Shown here: positions 1-12,500 of the stretch, piece after piece
How positions within the stretch are numbered: the first letter of the stretch is position 1
How the letters are laid out: every line of letters begins with the position of its first letter
Assembly (NCBI GenBank): GCA_015680685.1
Contig: MNCI01010461.1
Coordinates: 107,860 to 164,986 of the forward strand
Direction of reading: 5' to 3'
Length of the DNA: 57,127 nucleotides
Source: Gnetum montanum
Lineage: Eukaryota; Streptophyta; Gnetopsida; Gnetales; Gnetaceae
Position numbers and translations under genes: made by a program
Notes under the pieces: generated by a model
Database searches by the model: none
Seen by the model: the letters and a program-made list of their open reading frames with translations, nothing else
What the model was told of the DNA's origin: nothing

Positions 1-698
1 GTGAACGTAGTCTTGGCTTGCTCTTCTGGGGCTATTTGTATTTGGTTGTACCCACTGTACCCATCCAGAAAACTATAGTAGCGATGCCTTGTTATGGTGT
101 CTAAGACTTGGTGGACGAATGCCAATGGAAAGTGGTCTTTGAATGTTGCCATATTTAGTAGCCTAAAATCTATGCACATCCTCCATTTACCTCCCTTTTT
201 GGGCACAATAACTAAGGGACTAACCCATTCACAATTAGCAATGGGGTATATGAACCCAGCTTTTAGATGCTGTACGATTTCTTCCTTAACCACTTGCTTA
301 AGCTTTGGGTTAAGTCACCTTTGCGGTTGTCTTCGAGGCTTCATGGAGGGGTCGGTGTAAATTCTATGTTGGCATATCCTAGGATCTATTCCTATTAATT
401 CGAGATATGACCAAGCAAAGGCTTTTGACCATTTATTTATTACCTTCAACAGTCTCTCTTTTTGTTGAGGAGCAAGCTTAGCGTTAATAATTACCGATTT
501 TCCATTCTTGAGAAATGTGTATTCCATACCGGTGGGCAATGGTTTTAATTCCAAGGGATCTTGCTTAAACTTATCAGGGATTTCCAACTTCTCCCAGTTG
601 ATATTTTTAATGTCAATACTTGGAAGTTGGCGATGGACTTGCTCTAATGTGTCTATGCTATCGATGTAAGTGCAAGTCAAACCCTCAATTGGTTCCAT
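1..698 (-). pseudogene. pol: Reverse transcriptase, N-terminal part (element 1)
   Basis: Reading the minus strand, this covers the connector and RT start: motifs such as KWSKAFAWSY, GIDPRICQHRIY and PRRQPQR, then after an in-frame stop near 315 the fingers/palm start with WVSPLVIVPKKGGKW, CIDFRLLNMAT and FLDGYSGYNQIQIAPEE. These are the standard Ty3/gypsy RT blocks before the catalytic YxDD box, which lies beyond the window. Frame is continuous with the protease upstream. Pseudogene because of the stop; the same stretch is better known from element 4 (41827-42650). Confidence 0.9.
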
Positions 699-929
699 GC
701 ATATAGTTGAACTACTCTCTTAATCAACTATCAGCCACTAGGTGCCCTCTTGTTTTGTGGCTGCTGCATATAGGAATCTTTGTATATTAGTCACTTGTGC
801 ACACTAATTGCATGCAGACAATGTTAAACATTATACAAACCATGACTTCTGCACGCAATTACACCCTATGTCACTGTATGCGATGCATGGTACTTTCTTC
901 TTCTCAATTTTCCCAAATGTATTTTCCTT

Positions 930-1484
930 TCATATTTCCAGGGAAAGATCGCAGATTTCTAGGCACGCGTCAATTATGCTTAGCCATGCTCTTTCCATTA
1001 TGATTGGAAAGTCCCCCTTACTGTTGTTCACTTGAATCACTAAGAAGTCAGCTGGACATAACCATCCACAAATAGTGGTGACAATGTCCTCCACTAGTTC
1101 TAATGGGACAGTGATGGATTGGACAGCCAACTCTAAACGAATGTTACTCTTTTTTAATGGAGGTAGGTTCCAGGCCTTGTACATTTCTTGAGAAATTAGG
1201 TTGACCCCAGAACCTGAATCCAAAAGAGCTTTGCACAGCTCATTCCCAATGATTTGTAGATATATAAGAGGACTCCCAAGATCAGAGAATTTCCTAGGAA
1301 GATGGCCAGCCTTAATCCAATCGGTGACAGCATGAGTTAACATGACCGTATGCATTGAGCATGGTTTTTGGGTTGAAGGGAGCTTTGAAGTTTCAAGTGA
1401 TGGTGAGGTGGTTGAAGAATTAGCCGCTTGTGGTTGCAAGGCCTTTGTTGAACTGTTGATTCTAAAGAAAGGTCTTTTCTTCAT
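930..1484 (-). pseudogene. pol: Aspartic protease domain (element 1)
   Basis: Retropepsin-type protease of the polyprotein. The catalytic block reads ALLDSGSGVNLIS, with the D-S-G triad intact, followed about 80 residues on by the hydrophobic stretch FPIIMERAWLSIIDACL, which fits the flap/ILG region. It lies between the gag tail and RT in the same frame as RT. The open stretch here is only part of a polyprotein, so it is not an independent gene. Confidence 0.85.
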
Positions 1485-1559
1485 GCGGTTGTTAGAACCA
1501 ACAATAGATTGAGAGTTAACAACCCTTGTAGGGTTACATTGCTGCGACTAGCCAAGAAG

Positions 1560-3862
1560 TTCACCTTGCATAGCTGGAGCAGGTGGTAATGGAGCTATAG
1601 GTGGAAGAGATGCAGCTGGGGTGGTATATTTGTGGAGCATCACCCCTAGGAGAAGGAGTCCTATAATACTCACGGGCTTGGTAGTAAGGTTGAGGAATGA
1701 TGTAACCAGTAGAGTCACGTGGAGAGATTGGCTGCTGCACATAATATCCATACGGGTCAAGTTGACGGTAAGGATACTGTTGCTATGGTGGTGGCATTCC
1801 CCATGATTGTGGGTGCTGCCACTGTTGATATTGCTCAGTTGGTTGTGGTGGAGTTCCACTTGGATAATACATTAAGGGTTGGTGGAACTGTCTTGGGTTA
1901 CCTTGGGGATAAGGTAACCTTTAGGGTGTTTGCCTTTTATTTAATTGTGGGTTGAGTGCAGACACCCCAGACTCCTACAAATGTGAGATTATAGGGCAAC
2001 ATCCTTTAGGATGGTCATATTGGCATATCTCGCATCCACTATCATTGTCTGTATCTAATTCCACAACCTCTTCAATGATGGCAACTTTGCCCTTACCCTT
2101 GTTACGTGCATGTTCAGCTTCTTTTTTTTTTCTTTTTTTGCGATCACTACCTTACTCTCTAGACTCCTCTACTATTTTAAGAATGGTTTGAAATCTATCA
2201 TCTAGGAGTCCCACATTTGGTCTACCTTTGTCGATACCTCTGATGCTAATTTTTGGATAGGCAAAGTTTTCCTATTCACCATCTCTTCAAGTGGTGACTC
2301 TTCTTCATCCTCACAAAATCTTACTCTCCTCTTTTGGAGGGAAGGATCTCTGTTATATTTGTCCGCACTTTCTCTCTTCTTTAGCTCACCTTCATCTTTA
2401 GCAACTTGCTCCAACAATCTTTGAACTTGATGGGCCCTAAGCTTAGATAGTCTCCCTTGGGAATAAGTCCCAAGGGTTCTTCGTGTTTCATGCCTAAGCC
2501 CATCTACAAGATGGTGTAGTTGATCCCTCTGCGAATAACCATGGCCAGGACAACGATGTAACAGTGCATAATATCGGCCCATGGCAGCATCCAAGGGTTC
2601 ATGGCCTCGTTTTCATTCTTGGATTTGCTTTCGCAGGTTGAACACTCAGGAGTACGTTTGGTACTTATCGTTGAACAATTCTAACATGGTAATCCACCTA
2701 CGAATAGATTCTGGTTCTAAGGATTGGTACCAGCTCTCTGCTTCTTTGACTAGTATTCGTGGGAACAACTTTAGTTTTTGCCATTTGTTTTCTATGTTTT
2801 GTAAGGCACATGCATCATGAAATTCTTGTAGATGATTTTGAGAATCAGCGTTGTACCCTTCAAATTGTGGGATGTTGTTCATGTCTAATCTCTTGATCCT
2901 ACTATCTTTTTGGTGCCTTGTTGGGATTCTAACAGCCTCAGTTATGTAAAGCATACTTTGAGTAGTGAGTAGGGGTTCATCATGATCATCCCGTATATGG
3001 CATCTATGATGCCTATGTTGTTTCCTACTCTCCCTTCTTTCATGGTGTGTTTCTCTAGAGTGCCCTTGTCCCCTTTCTCGACTATTTTGTCTATGACTCC
3101 TATTTCGCCTACCCTTATCCTCATGACCTTTTTCTTTGTGACTGCGTCCAGATCCTGAGGAAGAGGGTGAAGGAGATGATGAAGGTGAAGAAGAAGGAGG
3201 ACTGTCACCATGTCAGTGCCTGCTTCCTTCTCTTCGGTGGTCGCGGCCTCGATCGCGGTTACGATCGGAATGTCCATCTTTACCATGCGTGTGTGTTCCT
3301 TTTTCAGACCCTTTGTGTTTGTTGGTATCAAAACTTGGATTATGGATGGTTGAATGAAGGTTCTGATACACAACCCCTTGACCAAAGTCAATAGGATGAC
3401 ATCGTTTCATGGGAAACCTCCTGAGGCAGGTTCACCACCCTCATTTTCACTTGGGACATGTGGGATATCCTGAGACCATTTTCCCTTCATAGACTTGTGG
3501 TGTCTCTCTTGTTATAAGTCCCTTTGACGCTGTGCCTTCGTGGGTCGATACTCTTTCGAGTTATGATCATGCACAACGTACTTTGCCTGTAAGTGTTGCA
3601 TACCAATTCGTATGAGATCACGAAGAAGCATGCCTGGGACTGAGCGATTAGGAGGTAACACTATGTTACCTTCTAAATCTCGCCAACGCAATTGTTCATC
3701 CTGGTGGAGGATAAAGGTAAAGTTTGGTATATACTTATCAGGATGAACATAAACCACACGAAACTATTAAGGGATTGGCAGATTATCATGTGTACTACGC
3801 CTCCGATTGTTCCCTGTATCAAACCTAGGTGGTGAAACACTTTCGTATGAAGAAGGAGACAT
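1560..3862 (-). pseudogene. gag: Gag polyprotein (element 1)
   Basis: The likely start is the ATG at 3862, matching element 4's gag start at 45934. Order: N-terminal part (3512-3862); an Arg/Ser/His/Asp-rich basic stretch with runs of Ser-Pro (about 2980-3300); the retrotransposon Gag core (about 2646-2954, motifs such as FHDACALQNIE and AESWYQSLEP) extending to about 2200; a Lys-rich linker; a zinc-knuckle-like CEICQYDHPKGCC (about 1998-2034); then a Pro/Gln/Tyr-rich tail (about 1600-1917). Stops and frameshifts are present: one between the 3512-3757 and 3213-3410 stretches, another a single-base loss near 2195 relative to element 4. Expected role of the intact family protein: particle formation and RNA packaging. 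Confidence 0.88.
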
Positions 3863-3979
3863 GATTGTCTATTCAGTATGCTATGTATTATTATTTATTA
3901 TTTTTTTAACCAATCCTAGGGGTTCGTTCCAATGATGTAAAAGATTTCCTAAGTTCTAATTAGTGCACAATCAACAAAG

Positions 3980-3997
3980 TCCCCAAGAACGGCGTGA
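3980..3997 (-). promoter_or_regulatory. Primer-binding site, tRNA-Asp-like (element 1)
   Basis: Minus strand TCACGCCGTTCTTGGGGA starts one base inside the LTR and matches 13 of 18 positions of TGGCGCCGTTGCCGGGGA, the tRNA-Asp complement typical of Athila/Tat elements (recalled family knowledge). Same spacing in elements 2, 3 and 5. Confidence 0.8.
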
Positions 3998-3998
3998 A

Positions 3999-4821
3999 TG
4001 ATGAGTGGCGATGTATCCCTACGCTCAACCATACAAATACGAGTGCCCACGCACGATTCGGTCGAATTCCAAGGACTAAGTGCTTATGCGCCTTTGTGGA
4101 ACAAGGATGGGTTGATCAATTGTTGTTTTCCCAAGCTTACTTGTATAGCACAATTGTATGGTTAAGTAAACTTGAGGTACATGATTTTTATAGTTTTTAT
4201 GTTTTTATGTCCTAGTGCTACAAAGGGAGGAGAGAGATAACTAAGTAACTAATTTTAATTTAACTACCCAACTATGCTTTAACTAGTCCTAACACCAGCA
4301 TCCGTTCTCACTTGCCGTACACATCTTGAACAAGTGCAACACTATTGGGATTATCAAACGCTAATCATTATTGGGTTACCAAGTGTTACACGCATGCTCG
4401 AAGTGATCGTACTGAGTTTGCTTACTTAGGAGAGTTGTAGGGTGAGAGAGAGAACATTAATTAACTAAGGAAAGCATTAAGCAACAGTAATTAACATTAA
4501 TTAATCTATTCTGAATGCTGCAAAGTTTATCACAAAGTTCATCTTTATTGACGTACACAAGGTGTGCTTAGGTACACAAGGCTTGAATAAAGATCCATTC
4601 ACTTTATGACTCCTACTACGGGCACTCAGAAATAATTCTATCTCTGGAAAGGGAAAAAGGCAACAGTTTGGGTAAGGGACTAAGACTAACTATGTAAACC
4701 AAGTGCGCTCGCCTCTTATTTATAGGCAACGAGGCAGGTCTCGATGTTGCGTACGCGATATCGCTTTGAAGGCTCTAATATCGCATACCCAATATCGCGG
4801 ACACGATATCGTGGCTCATCA
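3999..4821 (-). repeat. 5' LTR of element 1
   Basis: An 823-bp LTR bounded by TGATGAGTGG at low coordinate and GGCTCATCA at high coordinate. The first ~150 bp align well with the LTR of element 4 at 36826. The upper end (U3) holds a TATA box and a cluster of CGATATCG-type palindromes. The other LTR of this element is outside the window. Confidence 0.88.
4717..4821 (-). promoter_or_regulatory. LTR promoter: TATA box plus GATATC palindrome array (element 1)
   Basis: Minus-strand CCTATAAATA at 4717-4726. Directly upstream of it in the transcription sense, up to the LTR end, lie repeated GATATC/ATATCG palindromes (about 4757-4813). The same arrangement occurs in the other LTRs of this window. 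Promoter role is inferred. Confidence 0.65.
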
Positions 4822-4826
4822 ATTAT

Positions 4827-6317
4827 CAAGAGCAATGAGTGGGAAGTAGTATTTTAATGGGTCCAAGTTAGTTATTTTTTACCATTTTTCCATAGAAGTC
4901 TCTTCTTCAAAGACATCTACAACATTTTCTATGGAAGACTTAGATCTCATCAAGCATCAAGCATGTAAAAAAAATGTACCAAAGCAAACCCCAATTAAAA
5001 GGCCAGTTAGATCTTTATGGTTCCAATTATTCAAAAAGATAATACATTTACATCAACAATCAAGTGGGTTGCAACTTGCATAAAAATAAATCACTTTTTG
5101 AAAATATAAAATTTCAAAAGTAGTTTAAGTGGCTTGGTAGCTAACAAATTGCATAACCAAAATTGGATAGAGTTGTCATGGGTGAAGTTTTATACTAGTC
5201 TCGAATACGTAAAACAGAAATGTTATGTGTTATAATTATTGGCTTTCAAAATATTTTAATAGATTAGAAAAAAATAGTTAATTAAGAAGTATCCACTATA
5301 TACTCCATATATTTACACTTAACTAATTTTAATATTATTTATACAAATTTTTTTTAAATTACAATATGATAGTAGCTAGCAACTTTACTGAATGTAAACA
5401 TGGATACCATTATCAAAAGACAAAATAGTGTTAAGAACANATCTTAAGAATGTAAAGCATACTTACGTATTGTTGAGCAAAATTATAGTGAATGGATAAA
5501 ATAATTAAGCCAACTTCGGTAGATCTAAGGATCTATAAGAAAACACGGAAGTTCTACTAATCAATGATGAACCCAACAAAAATAGTTTAATGAACAAAAA
5601 ATCCTTCAACAAAATAGCTTAAGAAACCTTTTTAGCATCCACCAACAATTTGTAAGAAAACCTAAATATCATCGATGACCTCAAAGTGCAAGAATAGTCT
5701 CCAAAACCTTCAAAGTGTGTCAAGTAAAGTGCAATATCTAGAACCTTCAAAGTTTGCCAACTAAAGCATAAGGGGACATAGGCTTATTATAGAAACAGAA
5801 ATAACATTTAGAATAGAAGTATCATGCATCAAGAATATCATATATATGAACTCCTTCCGTTAGTTCTTCAAGTAAATACTACTTGCAAGAGTTGATCATT
5901 TATGTTCTCTCTTAAATGCAATTGTATAAATGTAATGTTAAAATCAATGAACACAGGTTGAGCATTGAAAGTTATCTTATTATATATTATGCAATGGTAA
6001 AATATTTTTGTTAGAAACACATTGTGCTTTGAAAAATATTTGTGATACAATCCAAAACAAATAATCCATTTGCAACATTGTTTACCAATGGTTTTTCGAT
6101 TTTGAAACAAAAAATATAAAGCCTCACAAAAAAGTTGTGTTCTTGGCAACTATGCAAATTATAGCATTGCTACCATCTATCGAAAGTAATGTAAGATATA
6201 TAAAGTGTAATATTAAGTCCATGGCATCTTTGGGCAAGCCACCACATTTAAGCTTGTCTAACTGGATAGGATAGGATAACCAGAGTATGTACTGTCATAC
6301 CTTAGTTTGTGGGTGCT
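4827..6317. other. AT-rich non-coding flank of the NLR pseudogene, with a single-n gap
   Basis: No gene seen. It aligns with 34356-36117 in copy B. The n at 5440 stands where copy B has about 241 extra bases (about 34969-35209), so it is most likely an unsized assembly gap. Short open stretches here do not persist in copy B. Confidence 0.75.
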
Positions 6318-7155
6318 TTAGTTTAAGAAACCCTGGGATAGAGTGTTTACCTTAATGTTTTCACACATTAACCTTTCCAAGTTGGTTAACTTAGAAAGGT
6401 CATTTGATAGGCTCATCAACTCAACACAATTAGATATAGTTAATGATCTTAGATTTTGAAGGAAAGAACAGAACATAGACAAGAAATTCAAAATGGGAAT
6501 TTTATTCAAGCCTAGGTTGACCAAATTAATGAGACTTCTACAACTATGTGGTTGGACGCTTATTCTAGTTTTGCTGATGTTGAGTCTTAACAATGTTGAA
6601 AATATTGCTATACTTTCTGGTTGAGTCTTAAGCTTAGTGCAACTATGTAAAAACAATTTCCCCAACTTTGGAAGTTGGCCTACATCTTTTGGCAAAGTAT
6701 TTAGAAGAGTGTAGTTGTTGAGCTCTGCTGTTTTCAATTTGGATAACTTATGTATGCTCTCTGGTGTCCAAGCAATTCATAGCACCAACTTTTTTAGACT
6801 AACCAAAGGGGCACAACTCAAGTGTGAAGTCTCTCATGCCACTTGCTTTTAAAGTAGATAAATTTGTCAAATGTTGCAAAGTTGCTAGAAAAACACTTGT
6901 TTGATAAACTTGTTGACAAGTAGAAAAATCCAAGGTACATAGCTTAGTCAACGAACTAACTTCAAGGGTAGACTCTTCAACCAAAAGCAATCCTCTATAT
7001 GGAGTTTCTTTAATTTTTTTAGCATACTCGCATAGTTGAGGTGGCAACTGGGTCAGAAATTTGAAACATAAAAATAGCTCCTCAAGCTTTTGTAGCTTAT
7101 CGAAATCACCTTTCAATGTCTTCAATTCCTCCTTGTCTCTATTCAATCAAAGTCT

Positions 7156-7345
7156 GTTCCAAGATGAGATAGACGAAAATTTAAATGGTACTACAGTAGC
7201 AGCATTAACACCTTTACTTGATTGCTTCAGTAGAAAATAGTAAGTCCTATGTTCCAAGATGAGATAGACGAAAATTTAAACGGTACTAAAGCAGCAGCAT
7301 TAACACCTTTACTTGATTGCTTCAGTAAAAAATAGTAAGTCCTAT
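7156..7345. repeat. 95-bp tandem duplication in NLR pseudogene A
   Basis: Units 7156-7250 and 7251-7345 are nearly identical, both starting GTTCCAAGATGAGATAGACG. Copy B has the sequence once (near 46784-46880), so the duplication is specific to copy A. Confidence 0.9.
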
Positions 7346-7480
7346 TTGGCCAAATCTTTGGGGAACCCCATGTTCTCACAATAGCTAATTTGCAGAAATT
7401 TTTAAAATGTTGTGGCATGTTTGATCCACCCAACAAACCCTTTAATTTGGAACAGCCAAAAATGGACAGCATCTTCAAGG

Positions 7481-7566
7481 AGGTGAGACTTCTCAAATCA
7501 TTGGGAAAATTGATTGACAAGCTAGGTGAGACTTCTCAAATCATTGGGAAAATTGATTGACAAGCT
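7481..7566. repeat. 43-bp tandem duplication in NLR pseudogene A
   Basis: Units 7481-7523 and 7524-7566 both begin AGGTGAGACTTCTCAAATC. Copy B has it once (about 47022-47060). Confidence 0.9.
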
Positions 7567-8611
7567 CTGAACAGTTGCATACAATAAGGATTCTTAAGCA
7601 TCTCGATGAACAAATGCCAGACGAAAGTTCTTTGAGTCATGGCAAATGTAGTTTCTCAATTCTAAATTGGAAAGATTGGTAAAGCCTTCTAAACTTGGGA
7701 AATGGAAATGCAGAATCCCCCACGCTTAGTGATCCTAGGTCAACAAACATGGTTTAGCAGCATTAGAAGAGAAAACATATGAAATTTCAAACAAGTCTAT
7801 GAGTTGAACAAGCGTTGAAGTTTCAAATTCACGAAAACAGATAAACAAGGGACCAACATTTGGAGAGATAGTAAGAGTAATGATACTTTTAAATGAAATT
7901 AGGGAGATAAATAGAGAAAGTTAAGGTTTTCAAACATTTTTATTCTGGATAGCATACTTGTTGGTCTCATCTGAGATCATTGTCTTTAAAATGTCATAAA
8001 CTATCACTTGATCATCTCTTTTCTGTACCATATCCTTTTTCAACAAGCTTTCTTCGACTATCAAACCAACAATCTCCCAGTCACTTCAGTTTATCCAGCA
8101 AAATTGAAGCTTGCACAAACCACTGCAGATATCTAAACATGCAATCTGGAAATTAACGTTTATTTTTTAAATGAATAGTAAAATATCAGGGATGGGCTCG
8201 TAGTGGCATGAATAAGTAAGAGCTCCCTTGTTTAGTTCATCAATAATTTGGTTGTAGCATTCTAAGCTTCTGTTATCTCTAAGATGAGTTCGTATGAGAT
8301 GCAAAAGAACAGGAATTCCACAGCATAAGCCCCAAACTTTTTCCAACTTCTTTTTCCAACTTCTACACCTCACTGGGGAATTGTTCTTGACCGTCAATGG
8401 AATCCATGACAGTCCTATATAACAATTTCTTGGCATCTTTACTACCTAAGGACTGTATTTGGTACTTTTCAACTTTGCTAATCTCTTGAACCTTGAGCTT
8501 GACGTCTCTATCTCTAGATGTAATTAGAATTCTGAGATTTGTCCCATGGATTCTTGCAGTAAACCCAAATGAAGAAAAATGCTTAAAACTGTTAGATATG
8601 GTGGGCACCAT

Positions 8612-9572
8612 TGTTATGTTTCAAAGATATGAGGGAATATTTTTATGAAAACAATAACAAAAATGTTTTGAAAATAATGGCTTGCATATAGTTTTGGAGA
8701 ACTATATACTTTGCTGCGATTACAAGCTTCAGGATCTTTAAATAACTTTCTTTTTATGAAACTGAAATTGAAATTTTATTATATTCCTACGACAATTTAG
8801 ATCTCTATTAACCAAAAAAATTTCAACTAGGTTATTACCATTGGGTTTATTAACTGCTATAATACATATCAATAAAAATAAAATGTTTATTCAATGAAAA
8901 TAAAACCCTCATAATAGATGAGTCTTATGCAAAAGGTTTCACCCTGATGCTACAAAGCCCAAGCCACAAATACAATGATTTATTAGAAATCTTGTATAAA
9001 GAAATTAATCGGTAAATGTACATGCTACCTAAATCGTGAGGTTGAATAACATTATTTCTTAACATTGATCATGACTATTTACAAAGTTCAAAACATATTG
9101 AAGGAAGCTTACATGATACACATTCATGACCACAAAAAAATTACAAAGCATGATAAACTTTGATGAATCATAGTTGGAGAAGAACAAGCATCATGGGCTA
9201 CTCTATTGACATGTAGAGGTGGCCTAGTTGTGTGTACTTTTCCAATTAAACAATAATTCAAAATACTTAAAATAAACGCTAATCCATGCTCTACTTTTGT
9301 TTTCAGCATTAAAAAGTGAATAATTAAATGAAGTTGCGTTTCTGTAAAATAAAACAGCAATTCACACATGTGAAGCACTGGTACCAGGGTGCATTCTTCC
9401 ATTACAAGATGAAGCAAATCCTACACATCACCAATATTACAAATAGTAAGTATCCACATGTTAAAAACAAATGAATTGTATAAATAAGGAAGCATAAGGA
9501 AGAATCATTAGGGCAGATATCATGATTTTGCTAAAGTTAATTGTTTTATTTCTAAAGACTTACCTAGGATCA
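8612..9572. other. Intergenic DNA between RLK1 and the NLR pseudogene
   Basis: No gene supported. It would hold the RLK1 3' UTR and any lost 5' exon of the NLR (P-loop region), but no P-loop-like sequence is visible. An open stretch at 9124-9417 is broken by indels in copy B and is judged non-coding. Confidence 0.7.
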
Positions 9573-12500
9573 CTAATCAGTAGAAAATGTTGAACTTTCA
9601 GCTTTTACCCTTCTGAAGTGCAAAGGTGGTTGTGATTGCACAATACTAATGACTTCTTCCAAGTTTTTTGGTAATGTCCTTTGATTTTGGAGATTCAAAG
9701 GATACACTGATTGTAGAAATAACTCAACTTCTTTCATAGTAGGCCTCATGGAGGCATTCTGACAAGTGCATCTTAAACCCACCATTAAAATGCTTTCCAC
9801 TGCTGACATTTCAACATCTTTATCCATTTCAATTCCACCTCCATCTTGGTCTGCTGTCTTTATTATATCTTTAATTATTTCTACTCTTTCATCCCCTGAT
9901 TTTCCTTTCAAGGCCCTAGAGATCCACAATGGTAATGTGACATCTCCTGAAAACATTTCATGTGTGGGTTTCAATCTTGTGATCACTTCCAAAGTAACAA
10001 CTCCAAAGCTGTATACATCACCTTTCACAGAAACTCCTTGTCCGATCCCATACTCTGAAAAATCATTACTTAAAATTTAGCCTACGCACTTTATAATCAA
10101 CCAAAAATATATATGTTTTAAAAAAGATAAAAATAAAATACACATACCTGGAGCAATATAACCAACAGAACCATTTACAAGAAGAGAAGATGATGCTGTT
10201 GAACCATCAAAATCTCCAATGAGGCGAGATATTCCAAAATCAGAAAGCTTGACAGTCATATCGTCATCCAATAATATATTCTCCGGTTTGATGTCACAGT
10301 GGATGACCTGAAAATCACAATCATGATGCAAATAGGCAAGTCCCCTTGCTAACTCTGTGAGTATTTTCACTCTCATTGCCAACTTCAATGGGGTCAACTG
10401 ACCATCTTCTGTGCTGTGAAGAAGAGAATGGAGATTGCCATTAGTCAGGAAAGGCATAACCAGAGCTTTTAATTCATCAGACCATACCACAGTAACAATC
10501 TTCAAAATGTTGCGATGCTTCACTTTCCTCAAAGCACGACATTCCTTTTTGAAGTTATTCACAATTCTGTGTTGCTCTGCAGAAGAGAAACATTTTACAG
10601 CAACCACCATGTCCGAGCTTAAGACACCTCTATAGACCTTTCCATGGCTGCCTTCACCTACCAAGTTTGAAGCACTGAAATTGTCTGTTGCCCTTTGAAG
10701 TTCTTCCATAGATATCTTTAAAAATTTTTCACTTACCCATAGAGTTTGCCCTTTGGATGTTTTGGTTCTTCTAAAAATGAATGAAATCACTGCAACAACC
10801 AACAGAAGGCCGCCTAGAATGCCAAGCATGATTTTCAGAATACTGTTTTTGTTAACATGAGACTTGTGTTGCTGAGTAAGAGCTGGTAGACAAGCTTTCA
10901 GGCCAAAACATCTTCCACATAAATGTAAATTACCAAGAAATGACCATCTTGTCAATCTTAGCTTCTTCGAGGAAGAACTGTGCAGACAGGGAACTACTCC
11001 ATCAAAGTTGTTATAGGAAAAGTTTAAAAAATAGAGATTGGAATGATTGAATAGGGACGCAGGGACGGGTCCGGTAAAGTTGTTACCAGACAGATCTATG
11101 CTTTCAAGCTGGGTGATTTTCTTCCCAATTGAATTGGAAATGTTACCGCTGAAATGATTAAAACTGAGATTGATTTGACGGGCGTCGAACCAGCTATCCA
11201 TGTAAGATGCAATGTTTCCAGAAAGATTGTTGCTTGAAAGATTTATATATTGTGCCATCTGTAATCCTGCTATTCCCGGAGGCACTTCTCCTGTCAGGCT
11301 ATTTGCTGACAAATCAAAATCAAATACAATGGTTTTGAGACCGGCAACCTCTGGTGGAATTGGCCCGGACAGATTGTTTGCTGATAGGACAAGGCTTTCA
11401 AGAACAGGGCAGTCTCCTATCTCTGAAGGAATTTTTCCCGACAGCAGATTCCTATCAAGGTGCAGCTTCCGCAGATTGACAAGTTTTCTAATATCGGTAG
11501 GAATGGAACCAGAGAACATATTATTTGAGAGATAGAGATAGCCAAGTGACTTGTTCAAGAGAGATATCTCTGTGGGAAGGTGGCCTTGTAGCTTGTTTCC
11601 GTCTAGAGCAATGCTTTGCAGTGACTTCACATTTGCAATTTGAGGTGGAATGGTACCGCTGAATAAGTTGTCGTACAGACTAATCTTTACAAGAGATGAA
11701 AAGTTTCCTACACTGGGAGGAATGTCGCCAGAGATATAATTGTCAAATAACTTTAAAGTCTGAAGATTGGGCAAGGAGCTCCCAAAGTTGGGCGGTAACG
11801 TTCCCTTTAAAAGGTTGTTATACATTCCTAGATAAATTAAAAGAGAGGAATTGGATAGAGTTTGGAGGATTGGAATAGGCTGGGTGGGCCTGCTCACTCC
11901 ACTGGTGAAGTAATTGTAGCCGAGATTGAAATACACGAGTTGAGTCCAGCTTGTTGCCAACCATGACGGTGGCGTTCCTGACAATCTGTTATGGGACAAC
12001 TGGAGGTTTTGGAGTTGGGTGAGATTGTGCCATGAGTGTGGGATGTTGCCGGTGAATCCGTTTTTAAATAAAGTCAAACACGATAGTTTGTTAAAGCTGC
12101 CCAGCCAGGTAGGAAGATGACCGTGCAAATTGTTGGTGCAAAAATCAAAGACCTTAAGAGCCGTGAGGTTGCTTAAACAGTGCGGAATGGTTCCACTCAG
12201 ATTGTTTTGGCCAAGAAAAATTTCAGTGAGACGGTAGAGACTGGCAAGTGCACAAGGAATGAAACCCTTCAAGTGATTGTCACCAAGAGCAAGGTATTGC
12301 AAGAAAGAAAGGTTACCCAGTTGAGCAGGAATGACGCCGTGAATGTTGTTAGAAGAAAGTTCAAGTAATTCAAGTTTGTGGAGTGCTCCCAGCCATGAAG
12401 GGATTTGTCCATTCAACTTATTCTGGTAAACATTGAAGTTGTAAAGGTTTTGGAGTGTTGCAAATGATTGAGGAATGTCACCAACCAAGGAATTTGCACA

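Larger units (their letters stand above)
1..4821 (-). mobile_element. Element 1: Ty3/gypsy (Athila/Tat-type) LTR retrotransposon, 5' part only
   Basis: On the minus strand the order is LTR (3999-4821), primer-binding site, gag, protease, reverse transcriptase; the window edge cuts it inside RT. The RT sequence style and a PBS resembling tRNA-Asp point to the non-chromovirus Athila/Tat branch. The LTR ends in TGATGA/TCATCA inverted repeats. The 5 bp after the LTR (ATTAT, 4822-4826) occur once at the homologous unoccupied site in copy B (34351-34355), so this is the likely target duplication; its partner lies outside the window. In-frame stops and at least one frameshift show it is dead. It belongs to the same family as element 4 (36826-46712) by gag, pol and U5. 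Confidence 0.93.
6318..8611 (-). pseudogene. NB-ARC-LRR (NLR) resistance-gene pseudogene, copy A
   Basis: Reading the minus strand: an RNBS-B-like block (RILITSRDRDV, about 8500-8540), a QSLGSKDAKKLLY block, a GLPL-like block (GLCCGIPVLLHLI, about 8300), an ARC2/MHD region reading VIVYDIL (about 7990-8016, MHD replaced by VYD), then LRRs with LTSLKMLSIFGCSKLKGL, LPKLGKLFLHSCTKL and LINLVNLGLNKIP. The P-loop and kinase-2 motifs are absent, and the LRR part is split over several frames by stops and small tandem duplications. Intact NLRs are intracellular immune sensors of ~900 or more residues; this is a 5'-truncated relic. It lies ~960 bp downstream of RLK1 on the same strand, as in copy B. 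Confidence 0.85.

Noticed and set aside
2034-2200. Frame difference between Gag core and zinc knuckle, suggesting programmed frameshifting
   Set aside because: In element 4 the same stretch (near 44270) reads through in one frame; element 1 simply lost one C near 2195, so it is decay.
9124-9417. 97-codon open frame downstream of RLK1
   Set aside because: The matching region in copy B (48637-48945) has frame-changing indels and no coding-type constancy.
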